NCBI RefSeq assembly: GCF_001613325.1
Contig: NZ_BDCD01000034.1
Span: 1-54,247, forward strand
From: Nocardia yamanashiensis NBRC 100130
GTDB lineage: Bacteria; Actinomycetota; Actinomycetes; Mycobacteriales; Mycobacteriaceae
Direction: 5' to 3'
DNA length: 54,247 nt
In this document: piece by piece, positions 32,931 through 42,172 of the stretch
Position numbering within the stretch: position 1 is the stretch's first letter
How the letters are laid out: every line of letters starts with the position of its first letter
The notes under the pieces: model-generated
The model's database searches: none
The model's input: the letters and a program-made list of their open reading frames with translations, nothing else
Told to the model about the DNA's origin: nothing
Made by a program: the position numbers and the translations under genes

Positions 32931-33014
32931 ATTTTTTCTGCCCCCGATGTGACCCTTGATCCGACCGCGGCGGAGAGGCCGCGCCCCGGACTCGGGTGCA
33001 CAGGGAGGCCCAGT

Positions 33015-34727
33015 ATGAGTCAGCTCGCCGAAAATCCGGAGCTTCTTCGGATCGGCAACTGTTCCGGCTTCTACGGTGATCGGCTGAGCGCCATGCGCGA
33101 GATGCTCGAAGGCGGGGACCTGGACGTTCTCACCGGCGACTATCTGGCCGAGCTCACCATGCTGATCCTGGGCCGGGATCGCATGAAGGACGCGAACCTC
33201 GGCTACGCCAAGACCTTCGTCAAGCAGCTGGAGGGCAGCCTCGGCCTGGCCCTGGAATCCGGCGTGAAGATCGTCGCGAACGCGGGCGGCCTGAACCCCG
33301 CCGGGCTGGCGCAGCGCGTGCGCGAGGTCGCCGAAAAGCTCGGTCTCGCACCGAAGATCGCCTATGTCACCGGTGACGACCTGCTGCCGCGCGCCGCCGA
33401 ACTCGGCCTGGGCGCGCCGCTCACCGCCAACGCCTACCTGGGCGCGTGGGGCATCGCGGAATGCCTGAACGCGGGCGCGGACATCGTCGTCACCGGCCGC
33501 GTCACCGACGCCTCACTGGTGGTCGGCCCCGCCGCCGCCCACTTCGGCTGGAGCCGTACGGATTACGACGCGCTCGCCGGAGCCGTGGTCGCGGGTCATG
33601 TCATCGAATGCAGCACCCAGGCCACCGGCGGCAATTTCGCCTTCTTCACCGAGATCGAGGATCTGGGCCGCCCGGGTTTCCCGATCGCCGAGGTCCGCCG
33701 CGACGGCTCCACCGTCATCACCAAGCACGCCGGTACCGGCGGCGCGGTCACCGTGGACACGGTGAAAGCCCAGCTCATGTATGAGATCCAGTCCGCGCGC
33801 TACGCCGGACCGGACGTCACCACCCGCCTGGACAGCATTCGCGTCAGCCAGGAGGGCGAGGACCGGGTGCTGATCAGCGGCGTGCTGGGCGAAGCGCCCC
33901 CGCCGCAGACCAAGGTCTCGATGAACACCATCGGCGGCTTCCGCAACGAGATGGAGTTCATTCTCACCGGTCTCGATATCGAGGCGAAAGCCGAACTGGC
34001 GCAACGCCAGCTGGAATCCTGGCTGCCGGTGCGCCCGGCTGAGCTGGAGTGGACCCTGGCCCGCCTGGACCGCCCGGACGCCGAGACCGAGGAGCAGGCC
34101 AGCGCGCTGCTGCGCTGCGTGGTCCGCGACCCGGACCCCAACAAGGTCGGCCGCGCTTTCTCCAGTGTGGCAGTGGAATTGGCGCTGGCCAGCTACGCGG
34201 GTTTCTCGATGACCACACCGCCCGGCAACGGCGGCCCGTACGGCGTGTTCAAGCCCGGTTACGTGGATGCGAAGGAAGTTCCGCACACGGCCGTGCTGCC
34301 CGACGGCGCCGAGGTGGCGATCGCCCCGGCAGCGGAGACCCTGACCCTCGCCGATGTGGCGGAACCCATTGCCCCGCCGCCGCTTCCAGCCGGTGAGACC
34401 AAGCGCCTGCCGCTGGGCGCCATCGCGCTGGCCCGCTCCGGCGACAAGGGCGGTAACGCGAATATCGGCGTCTGGGTGCGCACTGACGAGCAGTGGGCGT
34501 GGCTGGTCGACACCCTGACCGTCGACGAACTCCGCGTGCTGCTGCCGGAAACCGCGAAACTGCCCGTCACCCGGCACGTGCTGCCGAATCTGCGGGCGCT
34601 GAACTTCATTGTCGAGGGCCTGCTCGGCGAGGGCGTGGCCTATCAGGCCCGTTTCGATCCGCAGGCCAAGGGGCTCGGGGAATGGCTCCGCGCCCGGCAC
34701 GTCGATATCCCCGTGGAGCTGCTGTGA
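33015..34727 (+). CDS. AtuA-like protein (DUF1446 family)
   Basis: The protein has 570 residues. Family traits: IGNCSGFYGDRLSAMREMLEGG near the start, LTGDYLAELTMLILGRDRMKD, KIVANAGGLNPAGLAQRVRE, GAWGIAECLNAGADIVVTGRVTDASLVVGPAAAHFGW-type segment, and a C-terminal small domain (LPLGAIALARSGDKGGNANIG) often encoded by a separate gene. AtuA is essential for citronellol/geranylate use in Pseudomonas, yet its reaction is unknown. ATG 33015 has GGAGG 7 nt upstream. First gene of the operon; Rv0976c holds the same place in M. tuberculosis. The GTGA overlap couples it to the next gene. Confidence 0.88.
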   Translation: MSQLAENPELLRIGNCSGFYGDRLSAMREMLEGGDLDVLTGDYLAELTMLILGRDRMKDANLGYAKTFVKQLEGSLGLALESGVKIVANAGGLNPAGLAQRVREVAEKLGLAPKIAYVTGDDLLPRAAELGLGAPLTANAYLGAWGIAECLNAGADIVVTGRVTDASLVVGPAAAHFGWSRTDYDALAGAVVAGHVIECSTQATGGNFAFFTEIEDLGRPGFPIAEVRRDGSTVITKHAGTGGAVTVDTVKAQLMYEIQSARYAGPDVTTRLDSIRVSQEGEDRVLISGVLGEAPPPQTKVSMNTIGGFRNEMEFILTGLDIEAKAELAQRQLESWLPVRPAELEWTLARLDRPDAETEEQASALLRCVVRDPDPNKVGRAFSSVAVELALASYAGFSMTTPPGNGGPYGVFKPGYVDAKEVPHTAVLPDGAEVAIAPAAETLTLADVAEPIAPPPLPAGETKRLPLGAIALARSGDKGGNANIGVWVRTDEQWAWLVDTLTVDELRVLLPETAKLPVTRHVLPNLRALNFIVEGLLGEGVAYQARFDPQAKGLGEWLRARHVDIPVELL

Positions 34728-35887
34728 GCACCGGATATGTGAACCCGTGGACCACCCCTGAGCGGCGTGAATTGCGCGCCACCGTACGGGGTTTCGTGGA
34801 GCGGGAAGTACTTCCCAACCTGGACGGCTGGGAGCGCGAGGGCGAGCTGCCGCGCGATCTGCACAAGAAGGCGGGCGCGCTGGGCCTGCTCGGCATCCAG
34901 TTCCCGGAGGCTGTCGGCGGTTCCGGCGGCGACGGCATCGACGCCGCCATCGTGTGCGAGGAAATGCATTACGCGGGTGGTTCGGGCGGTCTGTTCGCCT
35001 CGCTGTTCACCTGCGGCATCGCGGTCCCGCACATTGTCGCGTCGGGCAACCCGGAGCACATCGAGCGCTGGGTGAAGCCGACTCTGGCGGGCGAGAAGAT
35101 CGGTTCGCTGGCCATCACCGAGCCCGGCGGCGGTTCCGATGTCGGTCACTTGCGCACCACCGCGGTGCGTGACGGCGACGAGTTCATCGTCAACGGCTCC
35201 AAGACCTTCATCACCTCCGGCGTGCGCGCCGACTACGTGGTGACCGCCGTGCGCACGGGCGGCCCGGGCGCGGCCGGTGTTTCGCTGCTGGTGGTCGAGA
35301 AGGGCACGCCCGGTTTCACGGTCTCCCGCAAGCTGGAGAAGATGGGCTGGCTGTGCTCCGACACCGCCGAGCTGTCGTATATCGATGTGCGCGTGCCGGT
35401 TTCGAACCTGGTCGGCCCGGAGAACTCCGGATTCGCCCAGATCGCCCAGGCTTTCGTGAGCGAGCGCGTCGGCCTCGCCGCCCAGGCGTACGGCCACGCC
35501 CAGCGCTGCCTGGACCTCACCCTGCAGTGGGTCCGCGACCGCGAGACCTTCGGCCGCCCGCTCATCTCCCGCCAGGCCGTGCAGAACACCCTCTCGGAGA
35601 TGGCGCGCCGCATCGATGTGGCCCGCGTCTACACCCACCATGTGGTGGAGCGCGCCGCACACGGCGAAACCGATCTGATCGCCGAGGTGTGCTTCGCCAA
35701 GAACACCGCCGTGGAAACCGCGGAATGGGTCGCCCACCAGGCGGTGCAGCTGTTCGGCGGCCTCGGCTACATGCGTGAGTCCGAGGTCGAGCGCCACTAC
35801 CGGGATGTGCGCATCCTCGGCATCGGCGGCGGCACCAACGAGATCCTGACCAGCCTCGCGGCCAAGCGATTGGGGTTCCAGTCTTGA
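34724..35887 (+). CDS. Acyl-CoA dehydrogenase (FadE13-like)
   Basis: This FAD enzyme adds a 2,3 double bond to an acyl-CoA. The protein has 387 residues with the usual three domains: the flavin-binding SLAITEPGGGSDVGHLRTTA, the central beta domain and a C-terminal helical domain ending in FGGLGYMRESEVERHYRDVR. The MCAD-type Glu (EGT) is replaced by GGGTNEI, while Glu247 in VSERVGLAAQA matches the isovaleryl-CoA dehydrogenase catalytic position, which points to branched substrates. GTG 34724 overlaps the atuA stop and its own stop overlaps the next start (TTGA). Confidence 0.92.
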   Translation: MSTGYVNPWTTPERRELRATVRGFVEREVLPNLDGWEREGELPRDLHKKAGALGLLGIQFPEAVGGSGGDGIDAAIVCEEMHYAGGSGGLFASLFTCGIAVPHIVASGNPEHIERWVKPTLAGEKIGSLAITEPGGGSDVGHLRTTAVRDGDEFIVNGSKTFITSGVRADYVVTAVRTGGPGAAGVSLLVVEKGTPGFTVSRKLEKMGWLCSDTAELSYIDVRVPVSNLVGPENSGFAQIAQAFVSERVGLAAQAYGHAQRCLDLTLQWVRDRETFGRPLISRQAVQNTLSEMARRIDVARVYTHHVVERAAHGETDLIAEVCFAKNTAVETAEWVAHQAVQLFGGLGYMRESEVERHYRDVRILGIGGGTNEILTSLAAKRLGFQS

Positions 35888-37488
35888 CCACTCTGCGTAG
35901 CACCGTAGACCCGAATTCGGCCGACTATCGGGCGGCCGCCGAAGCCATGACCGCCAAGCTGACCGAGGTCGAGGCCGAGTACGCCAAGAACATCGCGGGC
36001 GGCGGACCCGACAAGATGGCGCGGCATCGCAAGCGCGGCAAGCTGACCGCTCGCGAGCGCATCGAACTGCTGCTGGACGAGGATTCGCCGTTCCTGGAGC
36101 TGGCCCCGCTGGCCGGCTGGGGCAGCGACTTCCATGTGGGCGCGAGCGTCATCGCGGGCATCGGCATCGTCGAGGGCGTCGAATGCATGATCACCGCGCC
36201 CGATCCGACGGTGCGCGGCGGCACCTCCAACCCGTGGACGCTGCGCAAGACCCTGCGCATGAACGACATCGCACTGGAGAACCGCCTGCCGGTGATCGGC
36301 CTGGTGGAGTCCGGCGGCGCGGATCTGCCCACGCAGAAAGAGGTGTTCGTCCCCGGCGGGCGCATGTTCCGTGACCTGACTCGGCTGTCGGCGGCCGGAA
36401 TTCCCACCATCGCACTGGTTTTCGGCAATTCCACCGCGGGCGGCGCGTACATCCCCGGCATGTCGGACTACACGGTCATGATCAAGGACCGGTCCAAGGT
36501 GTTCCTGGGCGGCCCGCCGCTGGTCAAGATGGCCACCGGTGAGGAGTCCGACGACGAATCCCTGGGCGGCGCGGAAATGCACGCCCGCACTTCGGGTCTC
36601 GCCGACTACCTGGCCGTGGACGAGCAGGACGCGATCCGGCTCGGCCGCAATATCGTCAAGCGCCTGAACTGGCAGAAGCAGGGCCCGGCGGGGCGGCCGC
36701 TCGAAGAGATCATCGAGCCGCTCTACGACCAGGAGGAACTGCTCGGCATCGTGCCGACCGACCTCAAGATCCCGTTCGATCCGCGCGAGGTCATCGCCCG
36801 CGTGGTGGACGGTTCGGACTTCGACGAGTTCAAGCCGCTGTACGGTTCCAGCCTGGTCACCGGCTGGGCGGAGCTGCACGGCTACCCGGTCGGCATTCTC
36901 GCCAATGCCCGCGGCGTGCTGTTCAGCGAGGAAGCGCAGAAGGCCACCCAGTTCATCCAGCTGGCCAACCAGTCGAACACGCCACTGTTGTTCCTGCACA
37001 ACACCACCGGGTACATGGTCGGCAAGGAGTACGAGCAGAAGGGCATCATCAAGCACGGCGCGCAGATGATCAACGCGGTGTCGAATTCGAAGGTGCCGCA
37101 CATCTCGCTGCTCATGGGCGCCTCCTACGGCGCCGGTCACTACGGCATGTGCGGTCGCGCCTACGATCCGCGCTTCGTATTCGCCTGGCCCAGCGCCAAA
37201 TCCGCCGTCATGGGCGGTGCGCAGCTGGCGGGCGTCATCTCCATCGTGGGCCGGGCCGCCAACGAGGCGCGCGGGATTCCGTTCAACGAGGAGCAGGACG
37301 CCGGGCTGCGCGCCATGATCGAGGCGCAGATCGAGGCCGAATCGCTGCCCATGTTCATGTCGGGCCGCCTGTACGACGACGGCGTCATCGATCCCCGCGA
37401 CACCCGCACGGTCTTGGGAATGGCCCTGTCCGCCATTCACAATTCCCCGATCAAGGGCGCCGAGGGCTTCGGCGTCTTCCGGATGTGA
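35884..37488 (+). CDS. accD2: Acyl-CoA carboxylase beta subunit (AccD2/MCC-beta-like)
   Basis: This carboxyltransferase moves CO2 from biotin to an acyl-CoA. The protein has 534 residues, as expected for methylcrotonyl- or geranyl-CoA carboxylase beta subunits. Motifs: KRGKLTARERIELLLDEDSP, CMITAPDPTVRGGTSNPWT, GLVESGGADLPTQKEVFVPG, FGNSTAGGAYIPGMSDYTVM and GASYGAGHYGMCGRAYDPRF. The last three line the acyl-CoA and biotin sites. The only start that keeps the conserved N-terminus is TTG 35884, overlapping the preceding stop as TTGA with no good Shine-Dalgarno, so it depends on translational coupling. Partner of the alpha subunit 8 bp downstream. Confidence 0.92.
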   Translation: MTTLRSTVDPNSADYRAAAEAMTAKLTEVEAEYAKNIAGGGPDKMARHRKRGKLTARERIELLLDEDSPFLELAPLAGWGSDFHVGASVIAGIGIVEGVECMITAPDPTVRGGTSNPWTLRKTLRMNDIALENRLPVIGLVESGGADLPTQKEVFVPGGRMFRDLTRLSAAGIPTIALVFGNSTAGGAYIPGMSDYTVMIKDRSKVFLGGPPLVKMATGEESDDESLGGAEMHARTSGLADYLAVDEQDAIRLGRNIVKRLNWQKQGPAGRPLEEIIEPLYDQEELLGIVPTDLKIPFDPREVIARVVDGSDFDEFKPLYGSSLVTGWAELHGYPVGILANARGVLFSEEAQKATQFIQLANQSNTPLLFLHNTTGYMVGKEYEQKGIIKHGAQMINAVSNSKVPHISLLMGASYGAGHYGMCGRAYDPRFVFAWPSAKSAVMGGAQLAGVISIVGRAANEARGIPFNEEQDAGLRAMIEAQIEAESLPMFMSGRLYDDGVIDPRDTRTVLGMALSAIHNSPIKGAEGFGVFRM

Positions 37489-37496
37489 GGCCAGAT

Positions 37497-39509
37497 ATGG
37501 AAATCACCAATGTTCTGGTCGCCAACCGTGGCGAGATCGCACGGCGGGTGTTCGCGACCTGTCGCCGCATGGGCATCGCCACCACCGCCGTGTACTCGGA
37601 TGCCGATGCGAACGCCCCGCACGTGGCGGAAGCCGATGCGGCCATTCGCCTTCCGGGCAATACGCCCGGCGAGACCTACCTGCGCAGCGATCTGATCATC
37701 GAGGCCGCGCTGGCCGCCGGCGCCGACGCGATTCACCCCGGTTACGGATTCCTCTCCGAGAACGCCGAATTCGCCAAGGCCGTGCAGGAAGCCGGGCTGA
37801 CCTGGATCGGCCCGCCGGTCGCCGCCATCGAGCAGATGGGCTCCAAGGTCGAGTCCAAGAAGATGATGGACGCGGCGGGCGTGCCCGTGCTCAAGCAGCT
37901 GGACCCCGCCGAGGTCACCGCCGACATGCTGCCGGTGCTGATCAAGGCGTCCGCCGGTGGTGGCGGTCGCGGTATGCGCGTGGTGCGCGAACTGGCCGAC
38001 CTGAACGATCAGATCGAGGCCGCGCAGCGCGAATCCGCTTCCGCCTTCGGCGATCCCACCGTTTTCTGCGAGCGCTACCTGGAGACCGGCCGTCATATCG
38101 AGGTGCAGGTCATGGCCGATACCCACGGCACCGTGTGGGCGGTCGGCGAACGCGAGTGCTCGATTCAGCGCCGCCATCAGAAGGTGGTGGAGGAGGCGCC
38201 TTCCCCGCTGGTCGAGAAGATCGACGGGATGCGGGCGCGGCTGTTCGAGGCCGCCAAGCTGGCGTCCGAGGCCATCGGGTACGAGGGTGCGGGCACCGTC
38301 GAATTCCTGGCCGACGAGAAGGGCGACTTCTTCTTCCTGGAGATGAACACCCGTCTGCAGGTGGAACATCCGGTCACCGAGCAGGTCACCGGCCTGGATC
38401 TGGTGCGGTTGCAGTTGCAGGTGGCCGCGGGTCGCCCGCTGCCCGCGAAGCAGCCAGAGATGCGCGGGCATTCCATCGAGGTGCGGTTGTACGCCGAGGA
38501 TCCGGCGCACGACTGGCAGCCGCAGTCCGGTCCGGTGCACAAGCTCGACATCCCGGGTACCGCGGGCGAATTCACCGTGCTGACCGAACCGGGCGTGCGC
38601 CTGGACACCGGCGTGGTGGACGGTTCCGTGGTCGGCGTGCACTACGACCCGATGCTGTCGAAGGTCATCTCCTTCGCCGAAACCCGTGACGAGGCAGCGC
38701 ATCTGCTGGCCTCGGCCTTGCAGCGCGCCCAGATTCACGGCCTGGTCACCAACCGTGATCTGCTGGTGCGGGTGCTGCGGCATCCGGCGTTCCTGGCGGG
38801 GGACACCGACACCGCCTTCTTTGCCACCCACGATCTGGAAAAGCTCTCCGCGCCTTTGATTTCCGAGGCGGACGAGAAGCTGTCCATCGTGGCCGCCGCG
38901 CTCGCCGACGCCGCCGCCAACCGGCGCTCGGCCCGGGTCGGCGGCGGGCTGCCCTCCGGCTGGCGCAATCTGCCGTCGCAGTCCCAGACCAAGTCCTATG
39001 ACAGCCGCCTGACCGGCAAGCACGAGGTGCGCTACCGCCTCACCCGCGCCGGGCTGGAGGTGGACGGCTTCGAGGGTCTCGAATTGCTCGATGCCACACC
39101 GGATTCCGTCACCCTGCTGGTGCCGGGGGAGCGCGGCAAGGTGCGCCGCGCCTTCCGCATCGCCCGCTACGGCGATCTGGTGGCCGTCGATTCCCCGCTC
39201 GGCCCGGTCGCGGTGCGCCGGCTGCCGCGCTTCGAGGATCCGGCCGACCAGGTGGCCGAGGGCTCGCTGCTGGCGCCCATGCCGGGCGCGGTCATCCGGC
39301 TCGGCGCCGAGGCCGGCAGCCGGGTCGAGAAGGGCCAGCCCATTCTGTGGCTGGAGGCCATGAAGATGGAGCACACCATCGCCGCCCCCGCCGCGGGCAT
39401 CCTCACCGAACTCAATGTGACCGCCGGACAGCAGGTCGAAGTGGGTGCGGTGCTCGCCATCGTGCAAACCGACGAATCCGCCGCGGCTTCGAACGACAAT
39501 CAGGAGTAG
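37497..39509 (+). CDS. accA2: Acyl-CoA carboxylase alpha subunit (biotin carboxylase + biotin carrier; AccA2-like)
   Basis: It carboxylates biotin with ATP and bicarbonate and carries it to AccD2. The protein has 670 residues. The biotin carboxylase part starts with ITNVLVANRGEIARRVFATC, has the glycine-rich ATP loop IKASAGGGGRGMRVV, and EMNTRLQVEHPVTEQVTGLD. A linker (BT-like) domain follows. The C-terminal biotinyl domain has Lys623 in LEAMKMEHTIAAPAAG. Length and layout match MCC-alpha rather than the shorter ACC biotin carboxylases. GAGG lies 7 nt before ATG 37497. Confidence 0.94.
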   Translation: MEITNVLVANRGEIARRVFATCRRMGIATTAVYSDADANAPHVAEADAAIRLPGNTPGETYLRSDLIIEAALAAGADAIHPGYGFLSENAEFAKAVQEAGLTWIGPPVAAIEQMGSKVESKKMMDAAGVPVLKQLDPAEVTADMLPVLIKASAGGGGRGMRVVRELADLNDQIEAAQRESASAFGDPTVFCERYLETGRHIEVQVMADTHGTVWAVGERECSIQRRHQKVVEEAPSPLVEKIDGMRARLFEAAKLASEAIGYEGAGTVEFLADEKGDFFFLEMNTRLQVEHPVTEQVTGLDLVRLQLQVAAGRPLPAKQPEMRGHSIEVRLYAEDPAHDWQPQSGPVHKLDIPGTAGEFTVLTEPGVRLDTGVVDGSVVGVHYDPMLSKVISFAETRDEAAHLLASALQRAQIHGLVTNRDLLVRVLRHPAFLAGDTDTAFFATHDLEKLSAPLISEADEKLSIVAAALADAAANRRSARVGGGLPSGWRNLPSQSQTKSYDSRLTGKHEVRYRLTRAGLEVDGFEGLELLDATPDSVTLLVPGERGKVRRAFRIARYGDLVAVDSPLGPVAVRRLPRFEDPADQVAEGSLLAPMPGAVIRLGAEAGSRVEKGQPILWLEAMKMEHTIAAPAAGILTELNVTAGQQVEVGAVLAIVQTDESAAASNDNQE

Positions 39510-39512
39510 GTC

Positions 39513-40676
39513 ATGAGCTTCATCGAAACCGACGAACAGAAGGCGCTGCGGGCCGCCGTCGCGAAGCTCGCCGCCAAATACAACTTCAAGGATTACGCGG
39601 GCCCGAAGGCGCGCCGCAACGAGCCGTTCGACGAATTGTGGGACGAGGCGGGCAAACTCGGCTTCCTGGGCGTGAACCTGCCCGAGGAGTACGGCGGCGG
39701 TGGCGCGGGCATCTACGAACTCGCGCTGGTGCAGGAAGAACTCGCCGCGCAGGGCTGCGGGCTGCTGCTCATGGTGGTCTCGCCGGCCATCTGCGGCACC
39801 ATCATCACCAAGTACGGCACCGACGCGCAGAAGCAGCACTGGCTGACCAAGCTGGCCGACGGTTCCGGCAAGATGGTCTTCGGCATCACCGAGCCGGACG
39901 CCGGCTCCAACTCGCACAAGATCACCACCACCGCCCGCCGCGACGGCGAGGACTGGATCCTCACCGGACGCAAGATCTTCATCTCCGGCGTGGATCAGGC
40001 CGAGGCGGTGCTGATCGTGGCGCGCACCGAGAACGCCAAGACCGGCAACCTGCAGCCCGCCCTGTTCATCGTCCCCACCGATGCCCCCGGCTTCGTGAAG
40101 ACGAAGCAGGAGATGGACATCATCGAACCGGACAACCAGTACACGCTGTTCCTCGATGACGTGCGCCTGCCCGCCACCGCCCTGGTCGGCCAGGAGGACG
40201 CCGCCATCGCGCAGCTGTTCGCGGGGCTGAACCCGGAGCGCATCATGGGTGCGGCCATGGCGGTCGGCATGGGCCGCTACGCCATCGATCGCGCCGTGCA
40301 GTACGCCAAGGAGCGCGCGGTGTGGAAGGGCGTGCCGATCGGTGCGCACCAGGGCATTTCGCATCCGCTGGCCCAGGTGAAGATCGAGCTGGAACTCGCC
40401 AAGGTGATGATGCAGAAGGCCGCGTTCCTCTACGACAGCGGTGACGACTTCGGCGCCGCCGAGGCCGCCAATATGGCGAAATACGCTGCGGCGGAAGCCA
40501 GTATCAAGGCCCTCGATCAGGCGATCCAGACCCACGGCGGTTCCGGCCTCACCTCCGATGTGGGCCTGGCGGGCATGCTCGCCGCCTCCCGCATCGCCCG
40601 GGTGGCCCCGGTATCGCGCGAGATGATCCTCAACTTCGTCTCCCAGCACTCGCTGGGCCTGCCCCGGTCGTACTGA
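39513..40676 (+). CDS. Acyl-CoA dehydrogenase (FadE12-like)
   Basis: The protein has 387 residues and is the second acyl-CoA dehydrogenase of the operon. FAD-site motif: KMVFGITEPDAGSNSHKITT and WILTGRKIFISGVDQAEAVL. A Glu in the isovaleryl-CoA dehydrogenase position (Glu242, GLNPERIMGAAMA) is present. The C-terminal end IARVAPVSREMILNFVSQ lacks the EGT motif. Having two different dehydrogenases suggests two successive or alternative acyl substrates, as AtuD and AtuE do in terpene breakdown. GGAG lies 7 nt before the ATG, 3 bp after the accA2 stop. Confidence 0.92.
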   Translation: MSFIETDEQKALRAAVAKLAAKYNFKDYAGPKARRNEPFDELWDEAGKLGFLGVNLPEEYGGGGAGIYELALVQEELAAQGCGLLLMVVSPAICGTIITKYGTDAQKQHWLTKLADGSGKMVFGITEPDAGSNSHKITTTARRDGEDWILTGRKIFISGVDQAEAVLIVARTENAKTGNLQPALFIVPTDAPGFVKTKQEMDIIEPDNQYTLFLDDVRLPATALVGQEDAAIAQLFAGLNPERIMGAAMAVGMGRYAIDRAVQYAKERAVWKGVPIGAHQGISHPLAQVKIELELAKVMMQKAAFLYDSGDDFGAAEAANMAKYAAAEASIKALDQAIQTHGGSGLTSDVGLAGMLAASRIARVAPVSREMILNFVSQHSLGLPRSY

Positions 40677-40761
40677 CCTGGGCCGCCGGGTGGCGGTGGT
40701 GCGCGGCCACCGCCACCCGTCCCTCCCGAACGTGAAATCCGCACAGCAGCAGGAGTATTCG

Positions 40762-41550
40762 ATGACCGACACAGCCGCCGCCGACGCACCGTACGTGCGC
40801 TACGAGGTGCGCGACGGGTTCGCGGTGCTGACCCTGGACTCCCCGCACAATCGCAATGCCCTGTCCTCGCGCCTGGTCACCGAACTGCTCGACGGCCTGG
40901 CCCGGGCGGCGGCCGACGACGCGGTGCGCGGGGTGGTGCTCACCCACACCGGCAATACCTTCTGCGCGGGCGCGGACCTCAAGGAGGCGGTGGACGCCGA
41001 CCCGGCCGCCGCCGCCGATATCCGTACCCGCTGGATGATCTCGGTGCTGCGCGACATCATCGCCATGCCGAAGCCGGTACTGGCACAGGTCGACGGCAAT
41101 GTGCGCGCGGGCGGCATGGGCATCATCGCCGCCTGCGATCTGGTGATCGCCGGCCGCAACAGCAGCTTCGCCCTCACCGAGGTCCGGATCGGCCTGGCCC
41201 CGTTCATGATCTCGCTGACCCTGCTGCCGCGCATGACCGGCCGCTCGGCCGCCCGCTACTTCCAGACCGGCGAGACCTTCGACGCCGCCGAAGCCGAACG
41301 CATCGGCCTCATCACCGTCGCCGCCGACGATCCGGTCGCCGAGACCGCCCGCCTGTGCGGTGAACTGCGCAAGGGCGCGCCGCAGGGCCTGGCCGAGGCC
41401 AAGCAGCTCGTCAATGCCGACCTGCTCGCCGCGTTCGACCGTTCCGCCGAGGACCTGGCCAAACGTTCCGCGAGCTTCTTCGGCACCCCCGAGGTCATCG
41501 AGGGCATCACGGCCTTCATGCAGCGCCGCCCGCCCAGCTGGGCAGAATAG
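40762..41550 (+). CDS. Enoyl-CoA hydratase/isomerase (EchA7-like)
   Basis: The protein has 262 residues, a crotonase-fold enzyme. Motifs: DGFAVLTLDSPHNRNALSSR, VLTHTGNTFCAGADLKEAVD (oxyanion hole 1) and VRAGGMGIIAACDLVIAGRN (oxyanion hole 2). In a Liu/Atu-type pathway it would hydrate the carboxylated enoyl-CoA (3-methylglutaconyl-CoA or its long homologue). AGGAG lies 6 nt before ATG 40762. The gap of 85 bp before it holds no terminator that I can see, so it is probably in the same operon. Confidence 0.9.
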   Translation: MTDTAAADAPYVRYEVRDGFAVLTLDSPHNRNALSSRLVTELLDGLARAAADDAVRGVVLTHTGNTFCAGADLKEAVDADPAAAADIRTRWMISVLRDIIAMPKPVLAQVDGNVRAGGMGIIAACDLVIAGRNSSFALTEVRIGLAPFMISLTLLPRMTGRSAARYFQTGETFDAAEAERIGLITVAADDPVAETARLCGELRKGAPQGLAEAKQLVNADLLAAFDRSAEDLAKRSASFFGTPEVIEGITAFMQRRPPSWAE

Positions 41551-41556
41551 GCAACC

Positions 41557-42171
41557 ATGGCGACACCCCACGAACCCAAGCAGGACCGCAGCCGGGCCAC
41601 CCGGCAGCGGCTGCTGGAGGCGACCATCGACTGCCTGGCCGAGAACGGCTGGGCGGCCGCCACGGTGGCCGTCGTCGCCGAACGCGCCGGGGTGTCGCGA
41701 GGCGCGGCCCAGCATCACTTCCCCACCCGCGAGGACCTGATCACCGCCGCCCTCGAGTACATGTTCGAAACCCGCATGGTGCAGGCCATGACCGAGGCGC
41801 AGTCCCTCGACCAGATCGCCGAAGGCGTCGGCCGCACCGAAGCCGTCGTCTCCTCCCTGGTCGAGGGCTACACCACGCCCTTCTTCAAAGCCGCCCTCCA
41901 GGTCTGGACCCACGCCTCCGCCGACCCGGTCCTGCGCGAGCGAATCGTCCCCCTGGAAGCCCACTTCGGCCGCACCCAGCACCGCCTGGCCGTCGAAGCC
42001 CTGGGCGTGGACGACAAGGACCCGGTGGCGCATCACCTGGTCCAAGCCACCCTCGACATGGCCCGCGGCCTCGGCCTCGCCGACGTCCTCACCGACGATT
42101 CCCTGCGCCGCAAGGACATCGTCCAGCAGTGGGCCGCCACCCTGCACACGGCATTGAACGCCCCGCGCTGA
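41557..42171 (+). CDS. TetR-family transcriptional regulator
   Basis: The protein has 204 residues. The TetR helix-turn-helix is at residues 13-60: SRATRQRLLEATIDCLAENG, then ATVAVVAERAGVSRGAAQHHFPTREDLI-type sequence. The C-terminal helical ligand domain probably senses a pathway acyl-CoA. The gene starts 6 bp after the echA stop, so it is made with the enzymes and should repress the operon until the substrate appears. Its stop is 1 bp from the convergent gene's stop. Confidence 0.9.
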   Translation: MATPHEPKQDRSRATRQRLLEATIDCLAENGWAAATVAVVAERAGVSRGAAQHHFPTREDLITAALEYMFETRMVQAMTEAQSLDQIAEGVGRTEAVVSSLVEGYTTPFFKAALQVWTHASADPVLRERIVPLEAHFGRTQHRLAVEALGVDDKDPVAHHLVQATLDMARGLGLADVLTDDSLRRKDIVQQWAATLHTALNAPR

Positions 42172-42172
42172 A

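Noticed and set aside
37437..40772. An 1111-codon open frame on the minus strand opposite accA2 and fadE12
   Set aside because: It is a high-GC shadow. The plus strand encodes two full-length, motif-complete enzymes here, while the antisense product is a His/Gly/Gln-rich composition with no domain.
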